From Clostridia bacterium (lineage in GTDB: Bacteria; Bacillota; Clostridia; Oscillospirales; CAG-272), in assembly GCA_900763885.1 (NCBI GenBank), contig CAAFLY010000225.1:1-18831 (forward strand): a stretch of 18,831 nucleotides of DNA, written 5' to 3'. The position numbers were made by a program, and so were the translations under genes. The notes below the pieces were generated by a model that searched no databases, was not told where the DNA came from, and saw only the letters and a list, made by a program, of their open reading frames with translations. Shown here piece by piece: positions 1 to 7,799 of the stretch. How positions within the stretch are numbered: the stretch's first letter is position 1; every line of letters begins with the position of its first letter.

Positions 1-145
1 AGAGACCCTAGAAGAAAACGGATGTAGAGCTGTACCTGCGCTGGAAAATATACGGACTTTTCGGCGCGGTCTCGGAGAAGTTATCACAGCACATAAAGCA
101 CCATGCAGAAAAACCGGTCGATCCGGGAAAAAAGGAGAAGAGACT
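1..145. other. leader region upstream of the first gene
   Basis: No gene could be identified here. The frame of the downstream gene has no stop from base 2 onward, but the peptide it would encode is basic and unlike the domain that follows. A good ribosome binding site (AAAGGAGA, about 8 bases before 146) favours starting at 146. No convincing sigma-A promoter was found. The window edge may cut the 3' end of another gene. Confidence 0.4.
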
Positions 146-2185
146 ATGTTATCTCAAAGACTTGGCAGCGATACCCAGAAGGATCCGCACTTTATTGATG
201 AATTTGTCGCGGCGGTACACCGACATCCCGGCTGCTGCGATGAGGTGTGGCTCGCGACAGACTACGGCTTCCCACCGCTGTCTGTACACAAAGCCTCTGC
301 GGAAAATCTGGCGTCTGCGGCAGAAAAACTGCGGAAAATCGGTATGCGCGTATCCCTGCAGCTTTCCAACAGCGTGGGGCACGGGCAGTATATGGCGACG
401 CGCGATTGCTCCGGACTGGTGTACGACGGCTCCCCGGTCGAGCATATGGTGGGGCCGGACGGCACGGTGGCGGAGTATTGCTTCTGCTGGCACGGCGAGC
501 ATTTCCGCAAATACACGTTTGCCGAGATCCGGATGTACGCGGAGAAGCTCCAGCCGTGGTGCGTGTGGGTCGATGACGATATGCGCCCGAACAACCACAA
601 TCCCGTGTCCTACGGCTGCTTCTGCGACGACTGTATGCGCCGGTTCAACGAACAGTACAGCAGTCATTTCACACGTGAGGAGCTGGTGCAGGAGATCAGC
701 TTCGGCGATCCGGTGTGGCGTGAACGGCATATCGCTTTCATCCGCGACGGACTGTACGATTTCTGTCTCGCGCTCGGACAGGCGATCCACGAGGTGTCCC
801 CGGAGAGCCGGATGGGTTATCAGGGCTGCGCAAACGGTGGATATTCCGGCTTCGGTTACGCGTTCATCTACGACGCGATGCGGGAGGCGACCGGAAAAGC
901 ACCGTTGTCCAGACCCGGCGGCGGCGCCTACAGCGATCACAATCCGCAGGAATTCATCTGGAAGGGCGAGATTCTTTCCTATCAGAACTTTATGCTGCCC
1001 GATTACGTGACCGACCGGCGTCCGGAGATCGAAAGTCTCCCCGACGTCGTATACGGCAAGAGCATTGGCGGCACCTGCTTTGAAACGACGTACTATCTCG
1101 CACTCGGCAATACGGCAATGAGCTACGCGATGCTCATGAACGACTATGAGCCGATGTCGTGGCATGAAAAAATGCTCACCGCCTTTGCCGATCACCGTCC
1201 GTACTGGGAAAAGCTGTCGAAGCTGAGTCTGGAAACGGAGCCGGACGGCTGGAATCTCGCACTGTCAAAGCAGGCATATCTCCAAAAGACGGATCACGCG
1301 CTCGGCTATTCCGCGGAATACTACAACGACGCGCATCAGATGCGGTATATCGGGATCCCGATGATGATGCAGCCGCATCCGAAGGACGGGGACGTGTACT
1401 GGCTGACCGAGAGCAATGCGAATGTTATGACAGACGTGGAGCTGGATCATCTTCTGCACTGTCCCGTCGTTGCAAGCGGCGGTGCCATCGCTGCATTGCA
1501 CGCACGCGGGATCGAGCTGCCGCTGCATGTGGAGCCTGTGGATACGTCCCGGCTCGGTATGCGCTATACGGATACGGCGGTCAACAAGGGATTCGCGCAT
1601 CGGAGCTGGTTTGGACAGTTCCTCGACGCAAGCGGCTATCGACTGCTGCCGGATGAGGACGCGATCTTCCTCCCGCTCGGCGAATATATCGTCACGATTC
1701 CTGCCGGCGACACCGAAAGCACACCGGTTTATCGCGCAAACGCCGGGGTCGCGAAATACAGACGGACCAGGGACATTTCCGACGGCATTGTCCGCACGAA
1801 ATACGGCGCGCGCTGGGCAGTATTCGGCTTTGACTGCGGCAGACGGACGATCAGCACGGAAAAACGCACCCAATATCTCCGTGCGGCTCAGTATATCTCC
1901 GGCAAGATCCCATCCGCGGTTCTGCTGACTCCGATTCAGGCAATTGTCCTGCCGCGCGTGACAAAGGATGGCAGGTTGGCGGCATTTTCTGTGACCAACT
2001 GTACCGTTGCTGACAGTGGAGAGCTTGCCGTGCAGATCCACGATCCCGTAGGACGGCACGCGACATACATGGGACAGTACATCCCGGAGACGGAGGTGGA
2101 GCTGCGGGAGATCGGCGAAAATCTTTACGAGGCGATCCTCCCGAACGTGCGTCCATGGTCGGTGGGAACGCTGTTCCTGCGGTAA
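146..2185 (+). CDS. putative glycosidase-like TIM-barrel protein, 679 aa, family not identified
   Basis: Seen: a soluble protein with no signal peptide or membrane segment. Near the N-terminus it has a segment running DEVWLATDYGFPP (32-44). Next come an acidic stretch WVDDDMR (141-147) and a cysteine cluster CFCDDC (C158, C160, C163) followed by RRFN. A glycine- and aromatic-rich middle follows, then a C-terminal part (about 430-679) that looks like beta domains. Family knowledge: an acidic WxDDD strand end followed by a CxCxxC cluster is common in TIM-barrel glycosidases of the GH42/beta-galactosidase-like kind. Inference: an intracellular enzyme acting on an imported sugar conjugate. The exact family and substrate are unknown. 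The start at 146 is chosen on its Shine-Dalgarno. It converges on the M16 peptidase gene across a bidirectional terminator. Confidence 0.75.
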   Translation: MLSQRLGSDTQKDPHFIDEFVAAVHRHPGCCDEVWLATDYGFPPLSVHKASAENLASAAEKLRKIGMRVSLQLSNSVGHGQYMATRDCSGLVYDGSPVEHMVGPDGTVAEYCFCWHGEHFRKYTFAEIRMYAEKLQPWCVWVDDDMRPNNHNPVSYGCFCDDCMRRFNEQYSSHFTREELVQEISFGDPVWRERHIAFIRDGLYDFCLALGQAIHEVSPESRMGYQGCANGGYSGFGYAFIYDAMREATGKAPLSRPGGGAYSDHNPQEFIWKGEILSYQNFMLPDYVTDRRPEIESLPDVVYGKSIGGTCFETTYYLALGNTAMSYAMLMNDYEPMSWHEKMLTAFADHRPYWEKLSKLSLETEPDGWNLALSKQAYLQKTDHALGYSAEYYNDAHQMRYIGIPMMMQPHPKDGDVYWLTESNANVMTDVELDHLLHCPVVASGGAIAALHARGIELPLHVEPVDTSRLGMRYTDTAVNKGFAHRSWFGQFLDASGYRLLPDEDAIFLPLGEYIVTIPAGDTESTPVYRANAGVAKYRRTRDISDGIVRTKYGARWAVFGFDCGRRTISTEKRTQYLRAAQYISGKIPSAVLLTPIQAIVLPRVTKDGRLAAFSVTNCTVADSGELAVQIHDPVGRHATYMGQYIPETEVELREIGENLYEAILPNVRPWSVGTLFLR

Positions 2186-2216
2186 AAATCGAACCGTAAA
2201 CCGTAAAAATCCATAG

Positions 2217-2268
2217 AAAAAACGCTCGAAGAACGGTTCTGCGGAAGAACAGTCTCCGGGCGTTTTTC
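2217..2268. terminator. bidirectional rho-independent terminator
   Basis: A long hairpin pairs AAAAACGC (2218-2225) with GCGTTTTT (2260-2267) and continues inward with few mismatches to a GTTCT/AGAAC stem top. It has a T-run on the plus strand and a T6 run when read on the minus strand. It sits between the convergent ends of the 146-2185 gene and the M16 peptidase gene and should serve both. Confidence 0.88.
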
Positions 2269-2278
2269 TGTTTTGACG

Positions 2279-5212
2279 TTATTCCACCGTAATCACGCGG
2301 TCGAACATATCGCGGTTTTCCTCCACCAGCTTCGCGTTGCCGACGGCGCAGACAAATCCGTCCGTCATGGTGCTGTCGATGGCATCGGCGATCTCGTGGA
2401 AGCGATCCACGGTGATGTCCAGTGCCTCGTGCCGTTCGCGGTTGATGTCCTCGTAGGTCTTATCACCGATATATGCCTGGAACGAGCGGGTCGCCTTGCC
2501 GGAAGGAGACATCGGATAGTCCACAGAGGAGAACGTTCCGATGATGAAGCGGTTCAGTTCCTCATCGGTCAGCGCGAGATCCCGTACATAATCGCCTGTT
2601 TTCTCGTAGACCTCGTTCGTCTGGGCGAGCTTGGGATCGCGGTAGGAGTAGAAGAACAGGGAATCCGCATTGAAGCCGCAGCCACAGCCATACGCGCCGC
2701 CCTTGACCCGGATCTTCTGATAGAGATATTCCAGGCTGACAGCGGTACGTACGACCTGCATATCCCCGCTGTACGGCGCGTTCATCCGTCCGGCACGCGC
2801 GAGATACGTCACCTGCGACGAGATCATGAACCCTTCGTTTTTCGCGACCGGGCAGAGAGGAGCGGCGGTCGGCAGCACCGGACGATCGATACGGAACGCG
2901 TCGATGAATCCGGGGAGATTTTCCTCCATCTGTGCTGTGCCTGCATTGTCCGAAGCGAGACTGAGGATCAGTTTGTCGGGATCGCAGATGGCGTGTACCA
3001 CCCGGTCGAGCATATCGGCAACGGCATCCGCCTTTTCGTCAAAATGCGCCAGCAGATCCTTGAGGAACCAGAAGTAATCCATACCGGAGAGCAGCTCGTT
3101 GTACAGCGAGATCGGCTGATAATACGAGCGGACTCTGGCGATGGTGACGACATGACCGCTGTTCTGGATCCGCCGTTCCAGTCCGGATACCACCTCCTGT
3201 ACGATCTCACGGAGCCGCTTGGTGTCGTGGAAATGGGTAGTAGACAGGACTTCCCGTACGGTATCCAGCGCGTAGGGAACCTTGTCGGCAAGGGCCCGGA
3301 ATGCGGCGGTGAAATACGGACGGTACGCCTGCGGGTCGCCATACACGCTGTATACATTCGCGCCGTAGCCCATGCTGCCCGTATTCAGCTTTGTCTCAAT
3401 GGTCAGTTCCCCATAGGAATGCGCGTCGGTATCCATGCTGCCGAGGGTCGCCGCAAGGAGTCCGAGATAGGGGATGGTTTCCTCCGGCAGCTCCGGTAAG
3501 GCAAAGCAGAGTCTGGCGTAGGTGATGCCGTTTGTCTCCAGATCGTGCGCCACGGTTTTCACGCCGCCGACGGTGCATTCGCGATTCTGCAAAGCGGGCG
3601 CGTCGTAGGGGATGTCGTGCCGATCGAGAACCGGGATGCAGTGCAGCTCCTCATAAGTCGGTTCTCTCTGCTGGTATTCGCGAAGTGCGGCGGTATCGTC
3701 GATGATGGCCTGTACCTCCTCCGGCGAGAGGGACGCTTTGTATGCCGCCAACCTCTCGGTCAGCTTTGCCTCGTTCGCTTCATTCAGACCCGGGACGGGG
3801 ACAAGCTCTACTCTTACGCCGTGGTCGCAGGAAAGAAGCTTATTCCGGATCAGATCCTCGTAGTATCCAGTGCCGATTTTTTGCCGGAGCGTATCGTATA
3901 CGTCGAGGATGTGGAGATAGTCAAACGGCTTGTCGTCGTCATAAAGCCAGCTCTGGAGCATATTCAGCGCGTAGGACAATCCGCGGGGACTGCCGCCGTA
4001 ATCGGCTTCGCGGAACCGGAATTCGTTGTTGTTGATGACGGCAAGGATCGCCTTTTCGTTGATGCCCTCGTCCACGATCTTCTGCAGCGATTCCCGGATC
4101 ACGTCGTAGAAGCGGTCGTAATCCTCGGATTTTGCGTTTTTCGCCACGATGCAGAAGAGGTCCTCCAGCATATGGTTCTCAAATCCGCCGTAGATGTCTG
4201 CGCCGATCCCCGCATCGAGCAGAGCCTGTTTCAGCGGTGCACCGGGCTGATTGAGCAGTACCTCGCCGAGCAGATCCCATGCAGCCGTTTCTACGGTGTC
4301 CAGATTGGACGAGCAGGCGGCGGCAAAACCGAAATACGACTTGCCCGCGGGATCCTCGTCCTTGCCGATCGGGTATTCGCGGCGTGCTTGGCGGACAGAG
4401 CCGAAATGCGGCTGCGGATGGACAGCGGAATCGGGTGAGATCGCGTCAAAGTGGGAGAGATATTCGGTGTCGAGGAAGGTAAGCCGTTCTTCCACATCCA
4501 TATCGCCGCAGAGGAAGATATAGCTGTTCGACGGATGGTAGTAGCGGCGATGGAAATTGAGGTAATCCTCATAGGTCAGCGTCGGGATCACGTCCGGATT
4601 GCCGCCGGAGTCCACACCATACGTGGTGTCCGGATTGCAGCTCTGCATCATCGTGTCGTAGATCACGCCGTCCGGGGAGGAATACGCGCCCTTCATCTCG
4701 CTGTATACGACGCCATTGATGACAAGCGGATCGTCGGCGTTCTCCAACTCGTAATGCCAGCCCTCCTGCTCGAAGATCTGCCGGTATTTGTAGATATTCG
4801 GATAGAACACCGCGTCGAGATACACGTGCATCAGGTTGCAGAAATCGCGGTCGTTGCAGGACGCCACCGGATAAAGGGTTTTGTCCGGATAGGTCATGGC
4901 GTTCAGGAACGTGTTGAGCGATCCCTTGGCAAGCTGCATGAACGGATCGCGGCTCGGGAAATGTTCACTGCCGTTTAACACCGTGTGCTCGATGATATGC
5001 GGTACACCGGTGCTGTCGGACGGCGTGGTACGGAAAGCGGCGCAGAAGGTTTTGTTTTCCTCATCGCTGGACAGAACGCAGACGCGCGCTCCGGATTTGT
5101 TGTGCCGGAAAATCAGTCCGAGCGACTTGATGTCGTCTAAGTATTCTTCTTTGACGAGCGTGTAGGCAGGCAATGGAGAAAGTTCTGCGGCAGAATGGAT
5201 ACACTTGGACAT
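2279..5212 (-). CDS. M16C (presequence protease/PreP-type) zinc metallopeptidase
   Basis: A 977-residue insulinase-family protein, the usual length for the single-chain PreP/M16C group. The inverted zinc motif HxxEH is H72-I-I-E75-H76, and the third zinc ligand is probably E172 in the VVYSEMKGAYSSP segment. This spacing fits PreP-type enzymes. The rest forms the second M16 half and the M16C-associated linker region, including a glycine-rich GGAYGCGCGF segment near residue 840. Family members degrade short unstructured peptides in a closed chamber. With no signal peptide, it probably acts in peptide turnover in the cytoplasm. A ribosome binding site AAAGGAG lies 10 bases before the ATG. It is the last gene of a minus-strand cluster, 102 bases after the ADP-ribosylglycohydrolase gene, from which a 12-bp hairpin separates it. 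Confidence 0.95.
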   Translation of the reverse strand: MSKCIHSAAELSPLPAYTLVKEEYLDDIKSLGLIFRHNKSGARVCVLSSDEENKTFCAAFRTTPSDSTGVPHIIEHTVLNGSEHFPSRDPFMQLAKGSLNTFLNAMTYPDKTLYPVASCNDRDFCNLMHVYLDAVFYPNIYKYRQIFEQEGWHYELENADDPLVINGVVYSEMKGAYSSPDGVIYDTMMQSCNPDTTYGVDSGGNPDVIPTLTYEDYLNFHRRYYHPSNSYIFLCGDMDVEERLTFLDTEYLSHFDAISPDSAVHPQPHFGSVRQARREYPIGKDEDPAGKSYFGFAAACSSNLDTVETAAWDLLGEVLLNQPGAPLKQALLDAGIGADIYGGFENHMLEDLFCIVAKNAKSEDYDRFYDVIRESLQKIVDEGINEKAILAVINNNEFRFREADYGGSPRGLSYALNMLQSWLYDDDKPFDYLHILDVYDTLRQKIGTGYYEDLIRNKLLSCDHGVRVELVPVPGLNEANEAKLTERLAAYKASLSPEEVQAIIDDTAALREYQQREPTYEELHCIPVLDRHDIPYDAPALQNRECTVGGVKTVAHDLETNGITYARLCFALPELPEETIPYLGLLAATLGSMDTDAHSYGELTIETKLNTGSMGYGANVYSVYGDPQAYRPYFTAAFRALADKVPYALDTVREVLSTTHFHDTKRLREIVQEVVSGLERRIQNSGHVVTIARVRSYYQPISLYNELLSGMDYFWFLKDLLAHFDEKADAVADMLDRVVHAICDPDKLILSLASDNAGTAQMEENLPGFIDAFRIDRPVLPTAAPLCPVAKNEGFMISSQVTYLARAGRMNAPYSGDMQVVRTAVSLEYLYQKIRVKGGAYGCGCGFNADSLFFYSYRDPKLAQTNEVYEKTGDYVRDLALTDEELNRFIIGTFSSVDYPMSPSGKATRSFQAYIGDKTYEDINRERHEALDITVDRFHEIADAIDSTMTDGFVCAVGNAKLVEENRDMFDRVITVE

Positions 5213-5258
5213 TTGCGGTTTGCTCCTTTCGGGATAATTGATATGGCGTATAGTACAA

Positions 5259-5296
5259 TTCCCGCTTTTCTATACCGTGCGGCGGAAAAACGGGAA
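5259..5296 (-). other. intergenic hairpin between ADP-ribosylglycohydrolase and M16 peptidase genes
   Basis: On the minus strand TTCCCGTTTTTC pairs with GAAAAGCGGGAA, 12 pairs with one G-U, around a 14-base loop that holds a further CCG/CGG. No T-run follows, so it is not a standard terminator. It could stabilise or process the mRNA, or weaken read-through. Confidence 0.5.
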
Positions 5297-5314
5297 GTGT
5301 AGTGAGTGACAGGA

Positions 5315-6655
5315 TTATTTGCCGAGCAGGGTCATGGTGTGCTCCGCGAGGAAGTCGACCGTTACGTGGTTGTAGCCGTCGATGGAGGTGCGCAGATTGC
5401 CGCCGAACGGAGCGATCCACTCCTCCGGGATACCCGCGTTCATCATACCGACGATGGAGCCGACTGTGGCACCGTTGCAGTCGGTATCGAAGCAAGCCTG
5501 AACCGCGATGCAGATGGACTTGCCAAAATCACCGTTGCCCCAGAGCAGACCCATTGCTACGATCATAGCGTTGGAGTTCGTATAGCACCAGCCATTCGCG
5601 GAATGCTCATCGTAGCGGCTGTGGATGTGCGCGATGGCGTCGTCCACGGTCTTGCCCGCATCGTACATGGCGATGATCTCATCCACATCGGCGCGCAGAC
5701 GGCTCTTTTCCGGTACATACGCAAGACCGGTTTCGATGATCTTTTTGATGTCGTTCGTGCACGCAGCGGCGGCGTTCATGGCGGAGATGAACATTTCGCC
5801 GTAGATACCGTTCTTGACGTGGGAAATGGACGCGTCACGGAACGCCATAGATGCGGCAGCTGCGGGATCACCGGGGTTACAGTAGCCGAAGAAGTCCCCG
5901 CGGATCTGCGCGCCGATCCATTCACGGTACGGATTCTTGTAGGACGCGGTCTCCGGCGGCAGAAGTCCAAGTGCGGCGTTGCGGTATGCGGCACGTTCTG
6001 CCGTGCAGGTGGCGAACATCGGGATCCAGGTCATCCACGCTTCCATGACGTCCATGGGCTTGAAATCGCGACCGTAGCGTTCCACGAGCTTCATAGCGAA
6101 CGTGGTGTAGTTGGTGTCGTCGTCGATGGGCATGCAGTTGTCTATGTTGTCGGCAAAGCACGCTCCCTCCCAGACCTTCTTTTCACTGAAGAAATGCTCC
6201 GGGATGTCGCGGCGGAAGAAATAGCGGTTCAGCGGATAGTTGTTCGATTCCTTCAGCACCGGCCACATCAGCTCAGAACGCCAGCCTTCTACCGGCTTGC
6301 CGAGCAGACAGCCTGCGATACGGCCGTACCACGCGCCCTTGATGTGCTCCTGCAGATTTTCCGGTACCGTGGGCAGAACGGGAGCGGACTTTGCGGAGGG
6401 CGAGGCGGCGATGATGGATTCGTAATCAGACGGTTCTACATACGGATAATCTGCACGGACCGGATGCGCACGCATAGCGTCACAGATCACTTCAATCGCA
6501 TCCTCAATATCGCGGCGGTCATCATCGGTGATGCCATGTGCGATCGCTTCACAAAGCGGTTTATAGCTCGAGACGTCTTTGCCTTCCATCAGGCACTGTT
6601 CGTACTCGGTCATGATGTCTCCGGCAAGGCGGAGCCAGGGTTGATTCTTCAGCAT
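5315..6655 (-). CDS. ADP-ribosylglycohydrolase family protein
   Basis: A 446-residue protein whose core begins about residue 105 with the family signature GAWYGRIAGCLLGKPVEGW. Metal-binding residues are visible at D178-D179-D180-T181 (IDDDTNYT) and at D390 and D392 in the C-terminal FDTDCNGATVGS motif. These are the two magnesium sites of ARH/DraG enzymes. About 100 N-terminal residues are an extra, mainly helical region. Family members remove ADP-ribose from proteins or cleave related N- or O-glycosidic ribosyl bonds, and the substrate here cannot be read from sequence. The neighbouring isomerase/epimerase suggests a small-molecule ribosyl or glycosyl substrate rather than nitrogenase; no nif or dra genes are present. 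AAGGAGG lies 8 bases before the start. Confidence 0.93.
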   Translation of the reverse strand: MLKNQPWLRLAGDIMTEYEQCLMEGKDVSSYKPLCEAIAHGITDDDRRDIEDAIEVICDAMRAHPVRADYPYVEPSDYESIIAASPSAKSAPVLPTVPENLQEHIKGAWYGRIAGCLLGKPVEGWRSELMWPVLKESNNYPLNRYFFRRDIPEHFFSEKKVWEGACFADNIDNCMPIDDDTNYTTFAMKLVERYGRDFKPMDVMEAWMTWIPMFATCTAERAAYRNAALGLLPPETASYKNPYREWIGAQIRGDFFGYCNPGDPAAAASMAFRDASISHVKNGIYGEMFISAMNAAAACTNDIKKIIETGLAYVPEKSRLRADVDEIIAMYDAGKTVDDAIAHIHSRYDEHSANGWCYTNSNAMIVAMGLLWGNGDFGKSICIAVQACFDTDCNGATVGSIVGMMNAGIPEEWIAPFGGNLRTSIDGYNHVTVDFLAEHTMTLLGK

Positions 6656-6691
6656 GGGAAATGCCTCCTTGGAATAGAGAAAAAATATGTA

Positions 6692-6728
6692 GTAAAGCAG
6701 TCTGCCGACGTCGGCTGCTGCGTTTTAC
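6692..6728 (-). other. intergenic hairpin with perfect GCCGACGTCGGC palindrome
   Basis: The spacer between the isomerase stop and the ADP-ribosylglycohydrolase start holds a 12-bp perfect palindrome (6704-6715). It is flanked by further pairing arms GCAG/CTGC and GTAAA/TTTAC, giving one long interrupted stem. On the minus strand it is followed a few bases later by a T6 run (about 6680-6686), so it may act as a leaky terminator or attenuator. A protein-binding dyad is also possible. Confidence 0.5.
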
Positions 6729-6749
6729 CTTAGGGATACAATGTGTGGT

Positions 6750-7556
6750 TTACTGCATCAGGCGCGCGAAATTCTCCGCTACGTCCGCGATGGTCTTGCC
6801 GTCCTTGAAGCCGACCTCATAGGTGAATCTGCCGCTGTAGCCGACCTCCTCCAACGCCGTGAACATATCGTTCCACGGATTTAAGCCTTCCATCGGGAAC
6901 CAGTGCTTCTCGTCCACGAAATCGTAGTCGGAGACGTGCAGGGTCACGATGCGGCTGCCGACCGCGCGGATGAAATCGACATTCGGCTCGGCGAGATTGT
7001 GGTTCGTGTCAAAGCAGACGTGGAGATCGGGAATGGCGTGTAAAAACCGGAGCATATCGGCGGAATTGCGGCAGAGACAGGTGCGCGGCAGATTCTCGAG
7101 TGCCAGCGTGATCCCGGCCTCCTTGGCGATGGCATTCAATCTGCCGATCGTGTCGATGGCGCACTCCAGTCTGTCCTCACGCTCGCCCTCCTCATACGGT
7201 TCGCCGCTCGGATGGATTACCGCGATCTCGACACCGCTGTCCGCCGCCGCACGGAGCAGCTCGGATTGATACGCCACGATGGAATCGCGTACGGCAGGAT
7301 CGGCCTTCGCGGGATCCAAGAGGCCAAACGGCGCGAATGGCAGATGAATGGAGGAGATGGTCACATCGTAGGATTTTGCTTTGGCATAGATTTCGCGCGC
7401 TTTCCGGATGTAATCGGTTTCTCGGAAGGGATTCGGGTCGCTGCCGGAGAACTCCATGTAGCGGATCCCTGCGTCACGGTAGGCGGAGAGCGTTTCGTCG
7501 CCGAATTTGGCAGCCGCGTACGAGAGGGCAAGCGGCCAGCTGTGTCTGTCAGTCAT
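6750..7556 (-). CDS. sugar phosphate isomerase/epimerase-like TIM-barrel protein
   Basis: A 268-residue single-domain protein of the xylose isomerase-like/AP endonuclease 2 superfamily. Likely metal and catalytic residues are E154 (LALEN), D183 and H186 (CFDTNH), H207 (LHVSD) and E247 (YEV), with H71 and H115 on earlier strands. This is the order expected for a divalent-metal sugar epimerase, isomerase or myo-inositol catabolism enzyme; the substrate is not readable. The start has a strong site (AGGAGG, 10 bases upstream). Transcription probably begins near 7703 from a good promoter, giving a leader of about 147 nt that is almost wholly structured. It is the first gene of the cluster that continues to the ADP-ribosylglycohydrolase and the M16 peptidase. 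Confidence 0.92.
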   Translation of the reverse strand: MTDRHSWPLALSYAAAKFGDETLSAYRDAGIRYMEFSGSDPNPFRETDYIRKAREIYAKAKSYDVTISSIHLPFAPFGLLDPAKADPAVRDSIVAYQSELLRAAADSGVEIAVIHPSGEPYEEGEREDRLECAIDTIGRLNAIAKEAGITLALENLPRTCLCRNSADMLRFLHAIPDLHVCFDTNHNLAEPNVDFIRAVGSRIVTLHVSDYDFVDEKHWFPMEGLNPWNDMFTALEEVGYSGRFTYEVGFKDGKTIADVAENFARLMQ

Positions 7557-7622
7557 ATTGGGGTAACCTCCTCTTGTATAGAGTAAAAGTCAACGGTCAG
7601 AATAGACGTATGTGATCCCTGG

Positions 7623-7707
7623 GGATACGCTGAATCCATCGCGTTTTGCGACTAAAGCTCGAATCTATGGGCTATGGCGCAAAATCCATCTCAAATCAGC
7701 GTTTCCC
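7623..7707 (-). promoter_or_regulatory. structured leader element, copy A (candidate cis-regulatory RNA)
   Basis: Read on the minus strand, the element begins GGGAAACGCTGA at the predicted transcription start and ends TTCAGCGTATCC. CGCTGA pairs with TCAGCG as the outer stem and TTTTGCG with CGCAAAA as a 7-bp middle stem. Between them is an internal loop with GATGGA on both sides, and a small hairpin caps the structure. Copy B at 13076-13160 shares the ends, both stems and the position relative to its promoter. No known riboswitch class was recognised. Confidence 0.6.
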
Positions 7708-7709
7708 TA

Positions 7710-7738
7710 ATCATACCATAAAATGACGGGAAATACAA
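7710..7738 (-). promoter_or_regulatory. sigma-A promoter of the isomerase gene
   Basis: On the minus strand TTGTAT (7738-7733), 17 bases, then TATGAT (7715-7710) with the extended -10 bases TGG directly before it. Predicted transcription start is about 7703. Confidence 0.75.
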
Positions 7739-7752
7739 GGACAATTTGTAAA

Positions 7753-7779
7753 CTGCGCAAAAATGGATACAGGATTCCC
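7753..7779 (+). repeat. diverged half-copy of the leader repeat
   Basis: CTGCGCAAAAATGGATACAG on the plus strand matches the 3' arm of leader element B (CTGCGCAAAAACGATGGATT...), apart from a 2-3 base gap and one or two changes. It lies between the rRNA methyltransferase stop and the -35 of the isomerase promoter, inverted relative to that arm. Confidence 0.45.
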
Positions 7780-7799
7780 TGTGGTTTTTCGTGAAATCG

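Noticed and set aside
2..145. N-terminal extension of the first gene in the same open frame
   Set aside because: The frame is open, but the encoded peptide is basic and low in structure, and a good Shine-Dalgarno points to the ATG at 146. An extension past the window edge cannot be fully excluded.
2273..3499. Long open frame on the plus strand opposite the M16 peptidase gene
   Set aside because: It lies wholly antisense to a clear M16C coding sequence, has no domain resemblance, and follows from GC-rich codon use in the real gene.
5213..5314. Separate promoter for the M16 peptidase gene
   Set aside because: TATAGA- and TATACG-like boxes exist, but no -35 with acceptable sequence and 16-18 base spacing was found.
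5306..6733. 475-codon open frame antisense to the ADP-ribosylglycohydrolase gene
   Set aside because: The minus-strand frame holds all ARH metal motifs and a good ribosome binding site, while the plus-strand frame has neither motif nor site.
7755..7790. Terminator for the rRNA methyltransferase gene (ACAGG/CCTGT stem with T5)
   Set aside because: The stem is only 5 bp and the T-run begins several bases after it. The segment is better explained as a half-copy of the repeat.
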